The notes: generated by a model not told the origin, from the letters alone. A stretch of DNA of 64,000 bases from JAHRVQ01 sp051278195 (GCA_051278195.1 JBNMQM010000006.1:1-64000), one strand, 5' to 3'; shown: positions 53,815 through 63,341, counted from the first letter of the stretch. Numbers and translations are program-made.

Positions 53815-54513
53815 TCACCGTCGTGCGCCGGGCTTCATTGCCACCTGCTCGCGCAGATACTCTGGCAAAGCTTCAGGCGCACTCTTGGTGAGGCCCTGCG
53901 CCGCGTATGCCTCGCCGAGATCCAGCAAGTCTATGGCATGAGGATACTCTTCTAGACTGATATGGCTGGCGGTCACGCCACTCGCTGCCGTTAACAAGTC
54001 AGCGAGTTGCCAACCTCCACCTACACCCACCCATTCCAGCGCAGTATCCTGGGCTGGAATTTCTGCCGCTTCAAATACGCCCTCTCGACCCTGTAATTGC
54101 ATCACGCCATCATCTCCGCCATCAACAACCCCGTAAGCGCCAAAGTAAACCTCGGTATGGCGAGCTGTCATGGCTACGATTACATGCTTAGAACGGGTTT
54201 CACGCCACTGTCTCTGAGCGAGACAAGCCAGACTCGATACACCCACGACCGGCTTGCCCAGGCCGAAGGCAAGTCCTTGCACGACACCTACGCCAATTCG
54301 AAGGCCGGTAAAAGAACCGGGGCCTTGCCCGTAGACAATTAGATCGATGTCCGACTTCGCGACCTGAGCGGAGTCCAGCAACGCATCAATTCTCGGTAAT
54401 ATTTCCTTGCTGTGGGTACGATCCAAAATCGTCTCATCTGACCAGGTTTTTTCCGCCGTTCTTAAACCCAGTACACATGCTCGTGAGGAAGTATCGATTG
54501 CCAAAGTTGTCAT
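53815..54513 (-). CDS. tsaB: tRNA threonylcarbamoyladenosine biosynthesis protein TsaB
   Basis: TsaB partners TsaD and TsaE in making t6A37 in tRNAs. The 232-residue protein has the N-terminal LAIDTSSRACVLGL, HSKEILPRIDALL and YGQGPGSFTGLRIGVGVVQGLAFGLG motifs typical of the family. Its start overlaps the stop of the upstream helicase gene (ATGA), which indicates coupled translation. Confidence 0.96.
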   Translation of the reverse strand: MTTLAIDTSSRACVLGLRTAEKTWSDETILDRTHSKEILPRIDALLDSAQVAKSDIDLIVYGQGPGSFTGLRIGVGVVQGLAFGLGKPVVGVSSLACLAQRQWRETRSKHVIVAMTARHTEVYFGAYGVVDGGDDGVMQLQGREGVFEAAEIPAQDTALEWVGVGGGWQLADLLTAASGVTASHISLEEYPHAIDLLDLGEAYAAQGLTKSAPEALPEYLREQVAMKPGARR

Positions 54514-56408
54514 GTAATGCGCTCCATAAACTTCATTGCCTCTGCCTGGTCAGCTAACCAATTCATCTCAGGTAAGCTTTTTTTGAGTGTTTTTCCGTAT
54601 GACCTTGTTGTCATTCTAATGTCTCCTAGGACAAACAACCCTTGATCGGTTTCCTGTCGAATCAAGCGTCCAAAACCCTGCTTTAAGGTGATCGCAGCTT
54701 CCGGTAGCGACAATTCTCTAAAGCTATTACCGCCACCGCTATCGACCTGTTTTAACCGCGCTTGAAACACTGGGTCGTCCGGGCTTGTAAACGGTAGCTT
54801 GTCGATCGCCAATAATTTTAAGTCTGCCCCTTTAAGATCAACTCCCTCCCAAAAGCTATGAGTCGCGAGCAGGATGCACCGCGGTAATTCGCGGAATTTT
54901 TCAAGCAAACGTACTTTCGGTAACGCGCCCTGAACGACGTAAACGAGATCGTGTTCTCCGCTCATGCAACGCGCCGCCATTTCAAGTGCACGGTTACTGG
55001 TGAACAACAACATTGAGCGGCCAGTGTGACTTCTAATGAGTGGCAACATTATCGCAATGAGAGATTGGGTGTGCTGCGGGTGACCTGGCTCCGGTAACCC
55101 GGCAGGCACAAATCCAGCAGTTTGCGATTCAAAATCAAAAGGCGACGGATAGCGCGCTTCCAATCCATCCTGAAAACCCAGCGTCTTTTTAGCGTGACTA
55201 AAACTGTCGCCCGTCGAGAGTGTGGCAGAGACGAATAACCATGTCTTACTCGGCAGTTGCATCAGTGGCGCTAGGTGCGGCGCAATATCCAGTGGCATCA
55301 AATGCAGAACAAAATTTTTCTCGCGTCGTTCGATCCAGTGCGCAGAATCTTGCGGCGTGGTTTCTTCTGTCAGCAAGGTAAACATGTCACTCAATCGACA
55401 AGCGCGACTATAGCAACGAGACAGACCGGTACTTCTGGGCGCAGCCAAATCTAATCGACTAATCATCTCAGACAAACTCATGTCTACCTTTTCAATATCA
55501 CCCTGTAGGTCGTCAAGCAATGCTGGAAAGTTCATCTCACTGTTTAAAATCACATCGGTCAACTGCTGAATCGCAGCTGTGAACTGGTCTGCGGTCTTAA
55601 TAAGCTCAGGGTCATCATTGCCAATCAGTAATTGCTCACGAGCAACATCACGGCTTAAATCCAACATTTGCCCGCTGCCGAGGTGGTCGCCGTAAAAATT
55701 ACGAGCGACCTCTGCCACTTGATGCGCTTCATCAAGAATGATCACATCTGCATCTGGCAAGAGTTCGCCGACCGCTTCTTCTTTAAGTGCCAGGTCAGCA
55801 AAAAACAAATGATGATTAACGACAACAATGTCGGCATCACGTGCATTTTGACGCGCTCGATAAAGCGGACAAACATCAAATTCTGGACAGTCATGACCGA
55901 GGCAATTGTCTGCTGTGCTAGTCACAAGAGACTGAACTCGGTTTGCAGCACCGGAATCCAAAATCTCAGTTAGATCACCGGATCGCGTGTTTTCTGACCA
56001 CCTGTAGACGTATGCCAGCTGCTGTTGGATGGTTTCATTGCTACCGCGGCTGGTCGTTTCTATATTCGCTTTGAGGCGATGCGGACAAAGATAGTTAGCT
56101 CGCCCTTTTAACAGTGCAACGGTGCGTCCATAAGCCTCATTGACGAGAGGGATGTCCTGATAATACAGTTGATCCTGAAGTGTCTTGGTTCCGGTCGAAA
56201 TAACAGCCTTTTTACCTGAAGATAGGGTCGGCAATAAGTAGGCATAGGTTTTACCCGTACCGGTACCCGCTTCGATCAAAGCGTTTTGTTTCGTCTCAAT
56301 CGCTTCACCAACAAGGGTTGCCATGTCTTGCTGCACTTGTCGTCGGACAAAGCCTGGCATTCTTTGCTGTAGCGCATGTGCGAGATCAACTTCTACAGTT
56401 TGCTTCAA
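54510..56408 (-). CDS. yoaA: ATP-dependent DNA helicase YoaA (DinG/XPD family)
   Basis: A 632-residue superfamily 2 helicase with an iron-sulfur cluster. Walker A is EAGTGTGKTYAYLLP (about residues 42-56), the cysteines for the 4Fe-4S cluster are in YLCPHRL, CLGHDCPEFDVCPLYRAR, the DEAH box is IILDEAHQVAEVA, and motif VI is QGFGRLIRQETDQG. YoaA in E. coli acts with the clamp-loader subunit chi in repair of damaged forks; the same role here is by family analogy. It is co-transcribed with tsaB, a common arrangement. Confidence 0.93.
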   Translation of the reverse strand: MKQTVEVDLAHALQQRMPGFVRRQVQQDMATLVGEAIETKQNALIEAGTGTGKTYAYLLPTLSSGKKAVISTGTKTLQDQLYYQDIPLVNEAYGRTVALLKGRANYLCPHRLKANIETTSRGSNETIQQQLAYVYRWSENTRSGDLTEILDSGAANRVQSLVTSTADNCLGHDCPEFDVCPLYRARQNARDADIVVVNHHLFFADLALKEEAVGELLPDADVIILDEAHQVAEVARNFYGDHLGSGQMLDLSRDVAREQLLIGNDDPELIKTADQFTAAIQQLTDVILNSEMNFPALLDDLQGDIEKVDMSLSEMISRLDLAAPRSTGLSRCYSRACRLSDMFTLLTEETTPQDSAHWIERREKNFVLHLMPLDIAPHLAPLMQLPSKTWLFVSATLSTGDSFSHAKKTLGFQDGLEARYPSPFDFESQTAGFVPAGLPEPGHPQHTQSLIAIMLPLIRSHTGRSMLLFTSNRALEMAARCMSGEHDLVYVVQGALPKVRLLEKFRELPRCILLATHSFWEGVDLKGADLKLLAIDKLPFTSPDDPVFQARLKQVDSGGGNSFRELSLPEAAITLKQGFGRLIRQETDQGLFVLGDIRMTTRSYGKTLKKSLPEMNWLADQAEAMKFMERIT

Positions 56409-56473
56409 GACTTAGGTTACCTAATCAGATGAAGACTCTATAGTAACAACCTGCAACGAAAAACAGGATTCGA

Positions 56474-57136
56474 ATGACTGAAAAAGTATCGGCAATTATT
56501 CTGGCGGGTGGACAAGGCACTCGCATGGGTCACGAAAACAAGGGGCTGGTTTCCTTTAACGGTAGACCACTCATTCAATCCGCTATTGATCGTATTTCAC
56601 CGCAAGTGGATGAACTCATCATCAGCGCAAATCTAAACATCAACGAGTACCAATCCTTGGGTTATCCAGTCGTCGTTGATGGCGGTGACGGTGACGGTGA
56701 CAATGAAAGTCTTGGTCCTTTAAGTGGAATTTTATCAAGTAGTCGCAGCACCAAACACCCCCTGATTCTTGTTGTACCTTGTGATATGCCTTTTCTACCG
56801 ACTGATCTGGTCGAAAAAATGACGGCAGGTTTTGAGTCGAAAGCAGTATCAATATTTGCTAACAACCGGCTTCAGCCGCTCGTGACAATCATAAAAACCG
56901 AGGCTATCGACAGCATCACATCTTATCTGGCAGACGGTCGACGTTCAGTGACTGGATGGCTTGAAGAGATTGATGCCAGCGTGATGAACTGGCAAGAAAG
57001 CAACACGAGTGAAGACCTTGCAGGGGACGATAGAGCGTCTGAACCCATACCTGAACTGGCAGAGTATGCGTTCAATAATATCAATTCGCTGGAAGAGCTA
57101 ACTGCGGCAGAACACCGCATCAACAATCATCTTTAA
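56474..57136 (+). CDS. mobA: Molybdenum cofactor guanylyltransferase MobA
   Basis: MobA attaches GMP to molybdopterin to form the MGD cofactor. The 220-residue protein starts IILAGGQGTRMGHENKGLVSFNGRPL, the nucleotide and cofactor site, followed by LGPLSGILSS, VPCDMPFLPTDLV and NRLQPLVTI, all typical. The loop DGGDGDGDNESLGP carries a small in-frame repeat (GGTGAC three times, 56684-56701). It is divergent from the helicase gene. No Mo-enzyme is in the window. Confidence 0.93.
   Translation: MTEKVSAIILAGGQGTRMGHENKGLVSFNGRPLIQSAIDRISPQVDELIISANLNINEYQSLGYPVVVDGGDGDGDNESLGPLSGILSSSRSTKHPLILVVPCDMPFLPTDLVEKMTAGFESKAVSIFANNRLQPLVTIIKTEAIDSITSYLADGRRSVTGWLEEIDASVMNWQESNTSEDLAGDDRASEPIPELAEYAFNNINSLEELTAAEHRINNHL
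56684..56701. repeat. Hexanucleotide repeat GGTGAC x3 within mobA
   Basis: Three exact copies encode Gly-Asp-Gly-Asp-Gly-Asp in a surface loop of MobA. It keeps the frame. Confidence 0.85.
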
Positions 57137-57193
57137 AAGTGCCTGTAAGAAACGATCAAAAAAGAGCGTCATAAAATGGAATGACAATATGCG

Positions 57194-57246
57194 GTAAAAT
57201 GGGAGCTGAAAAAAATAGGGGGCTAAAATAGGGGGCTAAAATAAGG
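57194..57246. repeat. Tandem array, 13-bp unit AAAATAGGGGGCT
   Basis: Two exact units (57212-57224, 57225-57237) and a partial one (57238-57246), preceded by a degenerate copy at about 57194. The array is in the non-coding space between mobA and the histone-like gene (57137-57413), in which I see no gene. The unit length is not a multiple of three. Confidence 0.85.
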
Positions 57247-57375
57247 AATAGCAAGAGCATTTAAGAAGTAGGCTAGAAGGAAGAGGAAGAAGCCGACACG
57301 CCAACTGCTCAGCGATCCAAAAAAACTAAAAAGTTTCCAGAATCATCAGAGCAGCGGACGAAAAGTCAAACAAGA

Positions 57376-57406
57376 AGCAAAAAAGCCCTTAACTATCAAG
57401 GGCTTT
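57376..57406 (-). terminator. Intrinsic terminator of the histone H1-like gene
   Basis: On the minus strand AAAGCCCTT (57406-57398) pairs with AAGGGCTTT (57390-57382) over a seven-base loop, followed by TTTTTT at 57384-57379. It lies directly after the stop at 57414-57416. Confidence 0.85.
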
Positions 57407-57413
57407 GACGCGG

Positions 57414-57809
57414 TTACTTCTTGACTTTCTTCTTAGCAGCTGGCTTTTTCTTAGCAGCCGGCTTTTTCTTAGCAACCGGCTTCTTTTTGGCTACTGTTTT
57501 CTTTGCAGCTGGCTTTTTCTTAGCAGCTGGCTTTTTCTTAGCGACAACTTTTTTCTTTGCTACTTTTTTCTTCGCTGCCTTCTTCTTGGCAGCTGGCTTT
57601 TTCTTAGCCACTACCTTTTTCTTAGCAACTTTTTTCTTCGCAACTGCCTTTTTCTTAGCAGCTGGTTTTTTCTTCGCCGCTACCTTCTTCTTGGCAACAA
57701 CTTTTTTCTTCGCGACAACTTTCTTCTTCGCGACAACTTTTTTCTTCGCTACAACTTTCTTCTTAGCGACAACTTTTTTCTTAGCAGCAACTTTCTTTTT
57801 CGCAACCAC
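57414..57809 (-). CDS. Histone H1-like, lysine-rich repeat protein
   Basis: This 131-residue protein is almost entirely Lys, Ala, Val and Pro. It consists of repeats such as VVAKKK in the first half and KKPAAKKK in the second, resembling the C-terminal tails of histone H1 and of AlgP. It probably binds DNA or RNA through charge. The start is a GTG (complement of 57807-57809) preceded by AGGAG at 7-base distance, which decides it. It has its own strong terminator and an AT-rich upstream region, so it is probably monocistronic. The plus-strand open frames over it are mirror images of the repeats and are not taken as genes. Confidence 0.85.
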   Translation of the reverse strand: MVAKKKVAAKKKVVAKKKVVAKKKVVAKKKVVAKKKVVAKKKVAAKKKPAAKKKAVAKKKVAKKKVVAKKKPAAKKKAAKKKVAKKKVVAKKKPAAKKKPAAKKTVAKKKPVAKKKPAAKKKPAAKKKVKK

Positions 57810-57822
57810 GTTTGCACTCCTG

Positions 57823-58098
57823 TCTTACGTTTGAAGTTTGAACCGTTACAACTAAGCAGTTTACTCAATTCTCCTCGGCAGCTATGTTCATTGTTTAAGG
57901 CTCTCGAAAAAACTAAGGGCCTTAACAACTCACACATGAAGAACAAAATGCATACAGTTGCAATTACGAAAAGGAGTTTAGAAAAAAAAGTCTACATAAG
58001 CGAACTTTTTTTTCAAAAAAATCAAAATATTCAGTGTTTTAACAAATATAACTCAAAAATATTTGAAGTTTCGACGCTAACAGACCTAAAGTGCGGCG
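57823..58098. promoter_or_regulatory. AT-rich leader/promoter region of the histone-like gene
   Basis: About 275 bases between adk and the histone-like gene are very AT-rich, especially 57960-58080, with A- and T-tracts that could be curved DNA. An inverted repeat TTAAGGC/GCCTTAA is present at about 57894-57924. The likely promoter of the histone-like gene lies here, but I cannot fix its boxes. Confidence 0.4.
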
Positions 58099-58755
58099 CT
58101 AACTTTGGTCGAGTGCCGAGGAAATTTTATTTTTGATCTCTTCCGTTGAACCAACCCCTTCAACACAGCGATACACTACGGAACCGTTAGAAGATTCAGA
58201 CAAGTCTTGATAGAACTTCACTAACGGTTCAGTTTGTTCGCGATAAACACGCAAACGTTCCATGACTGTCGCTTCTTTATCATCGTCTCGTTGCACGAGC
58301 TCACCTCCAGATTCATCATCTTTACCTTCCACTTTCGGGGGATTGTAATGAATATGGTAAACACGCCCAGAGTCAACGTGAACGCGGCGTCCACTCAATC
58401 GCTGAATGATTTCGCTGTCCGGCACCTGGATCTCTACTACGTAATCAATGTCGACTTTTGCATCTACCATTGCCTCTGCTTGAGGAATGGTGCGGGGAAA
58501 CCCGTCGAATAGAAATCCATTCGCACAATCCGCTGATTTGATTCGGTCTTTAACCAGACCAATGATAATTTCATCTGTTACGAGCCCACCTTTGTCCATC
58601 ACTTCCTTGGCACGCTTACCTAACTCCGTGCCAGCCTTAACTGCTTCACGAAGCATGTCGCCAGTCGAAATTTGCGGAATGCCATATTTTTCGACGATGA
58701 ACTGCGCTTGAGTGCCTTTACCAACGCCAGGCGCGCCTAACAGGATAATTTTCAC
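58099..58755 (-). CDS. adk: Adenylate kinase
   Basis: Adk balances AMP, ADP and ATP. The 218-residue long-type enzyme has the P-loop LLGAPGVGKGTQA at residues 5-17, QISTGDMLR, FLFDGFPRTIPQAEAM, the LID region beginning SGRRVHVDSGRVYHIHYNPP (no zinc cysteines) and DDKEATVMERLRVYREQTEPLV. It is 19 bases downstream of the relA stop on the same strand. Confidence 0.98.
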   Translation of the reverse strand: MKIILLGAPGVGKGTQAQFIVEKYGIPQISTGDMLREAVKAGTELGKRAKEVMDKGGLVTDEIIIGLVKDRIKSADCANGFLFDGFPRTIPQAEAMVDAKVDIDYVVEIQVPDSEIIQRLSGRRVHVDSGRVYHIHYNPPKVEGKDDESGGELVQRDDDKEATVMERLRVYREQTEPLVKFYQDLSESSNGSVVYRCVEGVGSTEEIKNKISSALDQS

Positions 58756-58774
58756 AGAATATGCCTCTTGCTTC

Positions 58775-61015
58775 TTAGTTTGAAATCGTAGTTCGCCGTG
58801 CGCTGATTACATTGGCGAGTTGTTCAATTTTTTTTAGAGTTCTGACCAACTCGTTCAAACTGGTCACCTCCATTACCATCGTCATTGCTACACGGTTGTT
58901 ATGCTTATCGGTAATAGAATTCATTTCTATAACGTTACTTTGCTGTTCGAGAAATACGCCCGTAATTTCATGCAACAATCCTGAACGATCATAAGCTTCC
59001 ACATTGACCTTAACGGGAAACGAGCGTTTCATCGCAGTGTTCCAGTCAAGTCGCATCACGCGGCCATAGCTATCTCCCTGCAAGGCTCGAATACAGCCCT
59101 GACCATGCACGTGAATCAAACTATCGTCATCTATCAAGCCGACAATCGCATCCCCGGGTAATGGCTTACAGCAATCCTCAATGACATAGGCTAGATCGCC
59201 AATCCCAAGCAACATTGACGTGTGGACATCTTTTGAACCTTCACGAAAGGGGAAGTCCAACTGCTTTTCAGAGCCATAGGCTTCAAGTTCTTTCGATGCT
59301 GCATCGATGACATCGAAAGAATTAATGCCACCACCACCAATGGCGGCATAAAGCTCAGAAAGCTTTGTAAACTGAAACACTGGCAAAAGTTTGTTCGGAT
59401 CGATATTTTCAAATCCAAGATAACGCAGCTCTGCGAGCAAGAGCTTTTCGCCTTCAAGTGTGTTTTTACGCTTCGTCCTGTTGCCAAACCAGGACTGAAT
59501 CTTGGCCTTTGCACGACTCGTCGTTACGTAGCCTAGATGTTCGTGCAACCACTCCCTACGGGGCTCAGGATCGTCACCAGTGATGATTTCTATCTGATCA
59601 CCGGAGCGCAACTTGGTATTCAGCGCAACAACCCGATTATTCACACGCGCGCCACGACACTTGTGACCTACTTCAGTGTGAACTCGATAGGCAAAATCGA
59701 CGGGCGTGGCGCCCGGCACCATGTCGATGACGTGGCCATCTGGCGTATACAAATAGATGCGATCGAGGCTTGCTTCATCCAGCACCGCTTTTGCAATGTC
59801 GGAGACATCACCCAGCTCTTCTTGCCAATCAAGTATCTGTCGTAGCCAAGAAATTCGATCTTGGTAGGCTTTGGGTTCTTGGTTTTCTGGTTCAGAACCG
59901 TCGTAGGTTTTGTATTGCCAATGGGAGCACACACCAAACTCTGCTTCTTCATGCATATCACCAGTTCGAATCTGGATTTCAAGCACCTTGCCTTCGGGGC
60001 CGAACACGGCCGTGTGCAAAGAGCGGTAGCCGTTTTCTTTCGGCACAGCGACGTAATCATCAAATTCGCGCGGAATGTTGCGCCAGAGATTATGCACAAC
60101 ACCTAAAACTCGATAGCAATCACTGTCCTCGGGCACCAAAATTCGAACCGCTCGAACATCATAGACTTCAGAAAAAGAGATATCCTTACTGCGCATTTTT
60201 CGCCAGATACTGTAAATATGCTTCGCTCGCCCTTCAAGATCGGCATCAATGTTAATGATTTTGAGCTTTTGCTTGAGTGTTTCGATGACACGAGCGATGT
60301 ATTCCTGTCGCGCTGTCCTTTTTTCGTCTAGCAAGCTCGCAATACGTTGATAAGCATCGGGCTCAAGATAACGAAAAGCGATATCTTCCAGTTCCCATTT
60401 CAAATGGCCAATACCAAGCCGGTGTGCCAAGGGGGCGTAAATATCGAAAATTTCTCGCGCCAACTTTAGCTGACGCTTGTGATTCGTTTTAGCAATACTG
60501 CGAATCGCACAGGTACGCTCAGCAAGCTTAATTAGCGCAACACGAACATCGTCAACGAGTGCAACCAACATACGTTTGGCCTGCTCTAACTGATCCGATT
60601 GTTTACCAAGCACTTTCTTCTTGTTGAACTGGATATCGCTGATCGCAGCCATACGCAGTACACCCTCGACGAGATTTGCGACATCATCACCGAAGTTGTT
60701 GCGAACATGCTTTAACGTGATCTGGTTTTCACGAACGGCTCGATAAATGATGGCAGCAATAATGCCATCTTCATCGACATGCAACTCGGTCAGGATGTCA
60801 GCCATGTCGAGACCGATCTTGAAGCTACTTTGGCCTTCACGCCAAATACTGTTGCTCGAGATCGCTTTTTCTTCAGCTTGTTGGGACAAATCACAAACGT
60901 TTCTGAGCCGCGACAAATTTATCTGCGGCATACGTTCATTTAACTGACACAGCCATAGTTCAAGATCGATGCTGCCATCGAAAAGCAATGGTTGTTCCTG
61001 TCTGACTCTAACCAT
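58775..61015 (-). CDS. relA: GTP pyrophosphokinase RelA
   Basis: RelA makes (p)ppGpp on starved ribosomes. The 746-residue protein has a degenerate HD region (ADILTELHVDEDGIIAAII, lacking the HD pair, so no hydrolase activity expected), the synthetase domain with VYDVRAVRILV and YRSLHTAVFGPEGKVLEIQIRT, a TGS domain (IYLYTPDGHVIDMVPGATPVDFAY) and a C-terminal ACT domain (DRSGLLHEITGVFLEQQSNVIEM). The degenerate HD marks RelA rather than SpoT. It is preceded by rlmD, the normal neighbour. Confidence 0.97.
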   Translation of the reverse strand: MVRVRQEQPLLFDGSIDLELWLCQLNERMPQINLSRLRNVCDLSQQAEEKAISSNSIWREGQSSFKIGLDMADILTELHVDEDGIIAAIIYRAVRENQITLKHVRNNFGDDVANLVEGVLRMAAISDIQFNKKKVLGKQSDQLEQAKRMLVALVDDVRVALIKLAERTCAIRSIAKTNHKRQLKLAREIFDIYAPLAHRLGIGHLKWELEDIAFRYLEPDAYQRIASLLDEKRTARQEYIARVIETLKQKLKIINIDADLEGRAKHIYSIWRKMRSKDISFSEVYDVRAVRILVPEDSDCYRVLGVVHNLWRNIPREFDDYVAVPKENGYRSLHTAVFGPEGKVLEIQIRTGDMHEEAEFGVCSHWQYKTYDGSEPENQEPKAYQDRISWLRQILDWQEELGDVSDIAKAVLDEASLDRIYLYTPDGHVIDMVPGATPVDFAYRVHTEVGHKCRGARVNNRVVALNTKLRSGDQIEIITGDDPEPRREWLHEHLGYVTTSRAKAKIQSWFGNRTKRKNTLEGEKLLLAELRYLGFENIDPNKLLPVFQFTKLSELYAAIGGGGINSFDVIDAASKELEAYGSEKQLDFPFREGSKDVHTSMLLGIGDLAYVIEDCCKPLPGDAIVGLIDDDSLIHVHGQGCIRALQGDSYGRVMRLDWNTAMKRSFPVKVNVEAYDRSGLLHEITGVFLEQQSNVIEMNSITDKHNNRVAMTMVMEVTSLNELVRTLKKIEQLANVISARRTTISN

Positions 61016-61024
61016 ATGAACGCA

Positions 61025-62332
61025 TTATTTTATTGAGTATGAAAAACTTGCGATGGATTCAACATGAGTTGTGTGGGGGAACATATCTATAACACCGGCA
61101 CCGTCGAAACAGTAACCATTCGAGACTAAAATTTTTGCGTCCCGAGCAAGGGTTACCGGGTTGCAGGAAACGTACACTACCCTTTCAACCTTGCGGCTTG
61201 CAAGTTTTTTGCAGAGCGCCTCCGCACCAGTTCGAGGCGGATCAATAAGCACTTTGTTGACTTCCTGAAAGCCACTGATATCAAGGCTTTCAGAGAACAA
61301 GTCCTGAGCAATAAAAACACAGTTAGTTATGCCATTCAGGTCTGCATTAAAGCGTGCGCGCTCAACGCTTGGCTCCGAACTTTCAACACCAATAACACGC
61401 TCAATCTGACGCGCCATAGCCAAGCTAAAATTGCCAATGCCACAGAAGGCATCAAACACAATATCGCTTGGTTTGAGCTCAAGAAGCTTGATCGCTTTTG
61501 CGACCATTTGTCGATTGATAGAAGGGTTAACCTGCGTGAAGTCTAGCGGTAGAAATTGATAACGGACGTCAAATTGTGGCAGATGATATTCGAGGTACGG
61601 ATTATCGTCAGCCGGAAATAATTTCGTAATGCTATCGGGTTTGCCAGGTTGCAAATAAACATGCAACGATCGATGCTCGGCAAACCCTGCAAGCGCCGCT
61701 TTGTCTTGTTCAGTCAATGGCTCCAAATGACGAAATACCAGAGCCGTAATGTCATCACCCATGGCCACTTCGATTTGTGGAATGTCTCTCACAACCGATA
61801 ATTGCGCGATCAGTTCAGCCAGTTCACCGAGCAAATCACCCACGGGTTTCTTCAGCACGTAACACTGATCCGTTTCGACAATATAGGGCTTTAACTTTTC
61901 ACGAAAACCAACCAAGACCTTGTCTTTTTTATCGACAAACTTCACCCCAAGACGTGCTTTGGCACGATATTGACCCACCTCACCTTGCAACGGTGGATAC
62001 CAGGTTTGCGGTTGTGTATCACCGAACTCGGTTTCCACCTGCGACTGTTTAAACACTATCTGAGCTGACGGATTCATATGTTGCAAGCTACAGCCGCCGC
62101 AAAGGTCTGCGACAGGACAAGGCGCCGCTACACGATCTGCAGAACTCGTTTTTATTTCAGTAGGGCGGGCAAAGGTTTTTCGCTGCTTTCGAGTAAATGG
62201 CATCGCAACCAGCTCTTCTCCCGACAGGCTGCCATAAACCAAAAGTCGAGGGTCAGATTCCGATGCGCAATAGCCACCAGCCTGGAGCGGACCTGCTGTT
62301 ATGTTTAATGGTTCAAAAACTTTTCGTGCCAT
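61025..62332 (-). CDS. rlmD: 23S rRNA m5U1939 methyltransferase RlmD
   Basis: RlmD methylates U1939 of 23S rRNA. The 435-residue protein has an N-terminal TRAM domain (to about residue 58), the 4Fe-4S ligand cluster CPVADLCGGCSLQHM (about 71-86), the SAM motif VFDAFCGIGNFSLAMA and the catalytic region IDPPRTGAEAL and VVYVSCNPVTLARD. The gene is between cysM and relA, as in Pseudomonas. Confidence 0.96.
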   Translation of the reverse strand: MARKVFEPLNITAGPLQAGGYCASESDPRLLVYGSLSGEELVAMPFTRKQRKTFARPTEIKTSSADRVAAPCPVADLCGGCSLQHMNPSAQIVFKQSQVETEFGDTQPQTWYPPLQGEVGQYRAKARLGVKFVDKKDKVLVGFREKLKPYIVETDQCYVLKKPVGDLLGELAELIAQLSVVRDIPQIEVAMGDDITALVFRHLEPLTEQDKAALAGFAEHRSLHVYLQPGKPDSITKLFPADDNPYLEYHLPQFDVRYQFLPLDFTQVNPSINRQMVAKAIKLLELKPSDIVFDAFCGIGNFSLAMARQIERVIGVESSEPSVERARFNADLNGITNCVFIAQDLFSESLDISGFQEVNKVLIDPPRTGAEALCKKLASRKVERVVYVSCNPVTLARDAKILVSNGYCFDGAGVIDMFPHTTHVESIASFSYSIK

Positions 62333-62368
62333 TAGGGGCGAATGATCCGAGCTGGGAAGCCGCGTAGT

Positions 62369-63259
62369 TTACGGACTAAAGACGCCGGTAGAAAGATAAC
62401 GGTCACCTCGATCGCAAACGATTGCCACAATCGTCGCATTTTCGACGGTTTTACTGAGTTCAAGTGCTCCAGCAATACTGCCACCAGAGGAAACGCCGGC
62501 AAAAATACCTTCTTCAGATGCGAGGCGCCGCATGGTCGATTCTGCCGTTTCTTGATCCATCTCAATAATGCGGTGGACCTGGCGCTTATTATATATTTTT
62601 GGTAAATACGCTTCGGGCCATCGGCGTATACCGGGAATCGCAGATCCCTCCACGGGCTGCAGTCCAATTATTTCAACTTCAGGCTTTACCTCGGCCAGGT
62701 ATCGAGACACGCCCATAATCGTACCTGTAGTGCCCATTGAGCTAATAAAGTGAGTAATTTCACCGTTTGTTTGGCGCATCAGCTCTGGACCGGTGCCCTT
62801 GTAGTGGGCGAGCGGATTATCGGGGTTCGCAAACTGATCCAACACAATGCCCTGGCCATCAAGTTGCATCTGTTCGGCAAGATCTCGCGCGCCCTCCATA
62901 CCCTCTTGTTGGGTAACGCTAATCAGCTCAGCACCATAAGCTGACATCGCCAGCTTTCTTTCCTCACTCATGTGCGCTGGCATAATCAGTTTCATGTGAT
63001 AGCCCTTGATGGCCGCCGCCATGGCTAACGCAATGCCGGTATTACCGCTGGTTGCCTCGATCAACGTATCACCCGGTTTAATATCACCGCGTTTTTCGGC
63101 CTCGACAATCATGCTCATCGCGGCTCGATCCTTGACAGACCCAGCTGGATTGTTGCCTTCAATTTTAGCGAGAATAATATTGCTTGAATCACCAGGCAAA
63201 CGCTGTAAGCGCACCAGAGGTGTTTCACCAATCGTTGATTCTATCGTTGGATATTTCAT
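62369..63259 (-). CDS. cysM: Cysteine synthase B (O-acetylserine sulfhydrylase)
   Basis: CysM makes cysteine from O-acetylserine and sulfide or thiosulfate using PLP. The ATG at 63259 is favoured over 63328 since the family starts at KYPTIESTIGETPLVRLQRL. The PLP lysine is in NPAGSVKDRAA, followed by EATSGNTGIALA, ISSMGTTGTIMGVSRYL and GVSSGGSIAGALE. It has 296 residues and the CysM-type C-terminus (DRGDRYLSTGVF). It heads the run cysM-rlmD-relA-adk. Confidence 0.96.
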   Translation of the reverse strand: MKYPTIESTIGETPLVRLQRLPGDSSNIILAKIEGNNPAGSVKDRAAMSMIVEAEKRGDIKPGDTLIEATSGNTGIALAMAAAIKGYHMKLIMPAHMSEERKLAMSAYGAELISVTQQEGMEGARDLAEQMQLDGQGIVLDQFANPDNPLAHYKGTGPELMRQTNGEITHFISSMGTTGTIMGVSRYLAEVKPEVEIIGLQPVEGSAIPGIRRWPEAYLPKIYNKRQVHRIIEMDQETAESTMRRLASEEGIFAGVSSGGSIAGALELSKTVENATIVAIVCDRGDRYLSTGVFSP

Positions 63260-63341
63260 AAGTTGCCGGTATTTGTGATCACGAACATAATAGGAGATGT
63301 AAAGGCTTTCATATAATATCAGGATCATCTAAATAAATTCA

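Noticed and set aside
57405..58136. Long plus-strand open frames rich in Leu/Phe over the histone-like gene
   Set aside because: They are the mirror of Lys-rich repeats (AAG/AAA read as CTT/TTT). They have no ribosome binding site, while the minus-strand gene has a clear start signal and terminator.
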